Assembly: GCA_020442235.1 (NCBI GenBank)
Contig: JAGRKQ010000001.1
Coordinates: 1-6,820 of the forward strand
Direction: 5' to 3'
Source: Hyphomicrobiaceae bacterium
Lineage (GTDB): Bacteria; Pseudomonadota; Alphaproteobacteria; Rhizobiales; MH13
Length of the DNA stretch: 6,820 bases
Both the position numbers and the translations under genes were made by a program. This document shows positions 5,355 through 6,820 of the stretch, piece after piece. Position 1 is the stretch's first letter, and each line of letters opens with the position of its first letter. The notes beneath the pieces were generated by a model, which worked only from the letters and a program-made list of their open reading frames with translations, was not told the origin of the DNA and ran no database searches.

Positions 5355-6596
5355 TCAGGATGGCTCGATCTTCGTCACCACGGCGGCGCCATGGCTGAGC
5401 GTCTTGTGAACCGGGCATTTGTCGGCGATCTCGACCAGCTTGTCCGCCAGTTCGCCGGCGCCGCCTTCGACACGGATTTTTCGCTCGAACCGGTCGATGC
5501 GCCCGCCCATGGCTTTCGCCTCTTCCGAGCAGTCTTCGCAATCGGCGGCATGCACCTTGCCGTGCGTGACCTCGACGGAAAACCGCCCCGGCGCCAACCC
5601 CTTGCGGTCGGCATAGATGCGCAGCGTCATGGTCGTGCAGGCCCCGAGCGCGGCGGAAAGAAGCTCATACGGCGAAAGACCGGAATCGAGCCCGCCCACC
5701 TCGCGCGGTTCATCGGCAAGAAAAGCGTGGTGACGGGTCGCGACCGCCGCCTGGAACCGGCCTTCGCGCGTCTCGGTCACGGTCACAGCATCCTCTGCCG
5801 CGGGAGCGTCGAACTGATCTTCGGCCATCGCCTCGCCGACATAGCGCGACGCCCAGGCGGCGATGATTTCGGCCGCATAGCGTGCGTCCGGCTTCCTCGT
5901 CAGAAGATGGTCGGCGGTGTCGAGCGACACGAAGCTCTTGGGATGGCGGGCGGCACGATAGATCGCCGTGGCATTGTCGATACCCACCACGTCGTCGAGC
6001 GGTGCGTGCAGGATCATCAGGGCCTTGTTCATGTGCCCGAGCCGCTGTGTCACGGCCTGCGCTTCAAGGTCGTTCAGAAACGTGTCGCGGATGGTGAAAG
6101 CACGGCCGCCGAGCGTGACTTCGGCCGTGCCCTGTTCCCGAATCCGGCTGAGCGCGGGGCCGAAATGGCGCACGACATGGGCCGCATCGGCGGGCGCACC
6201 GATGGTGACGACGGCCTTCACTTCGGCCAAATCCGGCGCCGCCGCCAGAACCGCCGCACCGCCCAGCGAATGGCCGATGAGAAGCGACGGCGCCATGCCT
6301 TCCCGGCGCAGATATTCCGCGGCGGCACGCAGATCGGCAACGTTGGAGGAAAAGCCGGTGGAGGCAAACTCCCCTTCCGAATGGCCAAGCCCGGTAAAAT
6401 CGAACCGCAGCACCGCAATGCCGCGCCGGGCCAGTTCATCGGCGATCTGACGGGCGGCGAAAATGTCCTTGGAGCAGGTGAAGCAATGCGCAAACAGCGC
6501 CACCGCCCGCACCTTGCCTTCCGGCCGGTCGAACCTTGCCGCAAGCCTTGCGCCGGATGCTCCGGGAAATTCGCGCTTCTCGGTGGTGACGCTCAT
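5355..6596 (-). CDS. Fused alpha/beta hydrolase and OsmC-family peroxiredoxin
   Basis: A 413-residue, apparently cytoplasmic protein with no signal peptide or membrane segment. Residues about 8-255 are an alpha/beta hydrolase: nucleophile S110 in GHSLGG, likely acid D201 in HAPLDDVV, and H230 in ADHLL. Residues about 265-413 are an OsmC/Ohr domain, with peroxidatic C320 in LGACTTMT and resolving C394 in DKCPVHKTL, so thiol-based reduction of organic hydroperoxides is expected. The hydrolase may release or process fatty acyl or ester substrates for the peroxidase (inference); the true substrate is unknown. Two more cysteine pairs stand out, C38/C41 (HCFTC) and C353/C356 (DCEDC). Fusions of this architecture are annotated widely as bifunctional hydrolase/OsmC proteins. 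ATG 6596 is chosen because the hydrolase fold begins right after it; GAGG lies 8 bases upstream, and extension upstream would run into ccmH. It starts 47 bases after ccmH, so co-transcription is likely. Confidence 0.93.
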   Translation of the reverse strand: MSVTTEKREFPGASGARLAARFDRPEGKVRAVALFAHCFTCSKDIFAARQIADELARRGIAVLRFDFTGLGHSEGEFASTGFSSNVADLRAAAEYLRREGMAPSLLIGHSLGGAAVLAAAPDLAEVKAVVTIGAPADAAHVVRHFGPALSRIREQGTAEVTLGGRAFTIRDTFLNDLEAQAVTQRLGHMNKALMILHAPLDDVVGIDNATAIYRAARHPKSFVSLDTADHLLTRKPDARYAAEIIAAWASRYVGEAMAEDQFDAPAAEDAVTVTETREGRFQAAVATRHHAFLADEPREVGGLDSGLSPYELLSAALGACTTMTLRIYADRKGLAPGRFSVEVTHGKVHAADCEDCSEEAKAMGGRIDRFERKIRVEGGAGELADKLVEIADKCPVHKTLSHGAAVVTKIEPS

Positions 6597-6604
6597 GGCG
6601 CGGG

Positions 6605-6616
6605 CCTCGCTCCTTT
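6605..6616 (-). promoter_or_regulatory. Ribosome binding site of the hydrolase/OsmC gene
   Basis: The minus strand reads AAAGGAGCGAGG. GAGG ends 8 bases and AAAGGAG 13 bases before ATG 6596; the nearer GAGG is better placed. There is no other in-frame start codon nearby, so the site supports the chosen start. Confidence 0.5.
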
Positions 6617-6643
6617 GCGGGATTTCAAGGTCGGGTGCCACCC

Positions 6644-6820
6644 TTACGCCTCGTCGAGAAGATCCCTCAGCCGGGCTTCTTCTTCCGCCGTCAGGGCTTC
6701 GGGGGCGGAACGCCGGCCGCGCGAGCGCAGCAGGACGGCGAGACCGGCAAGCGCGAGCACGGCGAAGGGCGTTGCCCACAGCAGGATCGTCTTGCCGGCA
6801 AAGCGCGGCTTCAGCAGCAC
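6644..6820 (-). CDS. ccmH: CcmH/CycL cytochrome c maturation protein (C-terminal 58 residues, 5' part outside the window)
   Basis: CcmH is a membrane-anchored periplasmic thiol protein that helps keep the apocytochrome c haem-binding cysteines reduced and presents them to the haem lyase CcmF. Only the tail is visible: VLLKPRF at residues 1-7 of the fragment is the usual end of the periplasmic domain, a hydrophobic membrane helix spans about 11-31, and a short charged tail with ALTAEEEARLRDLLDEA ends at TAA 6644-6646. The LRCxxC active site lies outside the window. The identification rests on the KPRF-helix-TAEEEARL pattern typical of alphaproteobacterial CcmH and on its place upstream of degP, as in rhizobial cycHJKL-degP loci (from memory). 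The cyc symbol cycL would be equally valid. Confidence 0.85.
   Translation of the reverse strand: MLLKPRFAGKTILLWATPFAVLALAGLAVLLRSRGRRSAPEALTAEEEARLRDLLDEA

Noticed and set aside
6633..6643. Small palindrome GGGT-GCC-ACCC just after the ccmH stop
   Set aside because: Only four base pairs and no U-tract; too weak for a terminator.
6597..6779. 61-residue upstream extension of the hydrolase/OsmC frame
   Set aside because: It overlaps ccmH in another frame and is Arg/Ala/Pro-rich without homology; a ribosome binding site and the domain boundary support the start at 6596.

Overview
The window is a compact, GC-rich stretch in which every real gene lies on the minus strand, so transcription runs from position 6820 towards 1. 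Codon use, the gene families and the gene order point to an alphaproteobacterium, most likely of the order Hyphomicrobiales (Rhizobiales). From memory, Sinorhizobium and relatives carry cycHJKL, degP, a response regulator, a sensor kinase and glnE in this order. No tRNA, rRNA, CRISPR array, insertion sequence or phage remnant was seen.

Layout in the direction of transcription: (1) 6820-6644, the C-terminal end of the cytochrome c maturation protein CcmH/CycL; (2) 6596-5355, a two-domain protein with an N-terminal alpha/beta hydrolase and a C-terminal OsmC-type peroxiredoxin, which separates ccmH from degP; (3) 5354-5245, a 110-base gap holding a stem-loop that can pair the degP ribosome binding site; (4) 5244-3880, a periplasmic HtrA/DegP-type serine protease with one PDZ domain and a long low-complexity loop; (5) 3879-3741, a 139-base gap with two adjacent inverted repeats; (6) 3740-3063, an OmpR-family response regulator; (7) 3085-1655, its sensor histidine kinase, overlapping the regulator by 23 bases; (8) 1619-1, the N-terminal 539 residues of GlnE, the glutamine synthetase adenylyltransferase/adenylyl-removing enzyme, running off the window.

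The middle genes make sense as an envelope-quality module: cytochrome c assembly and peroxide detoxification on one side, a periplasmic protease, and a two-component system that could sense periplasmic stress and may control the protease. GlnE belongs to nitrogen control and is probably carried along in the operon.

The signals most worth a second look are not proteins. The first is the degP leader stem-loop (5252-5302), whose weak lower part contains the Shine-Dalgarno core, as in an RNA thermometer. The second is the structured degP-regulator gap, which holds three copies of an 8-base word and two hairpins that could compete. Both are hypotheses from base pairing done by eye.
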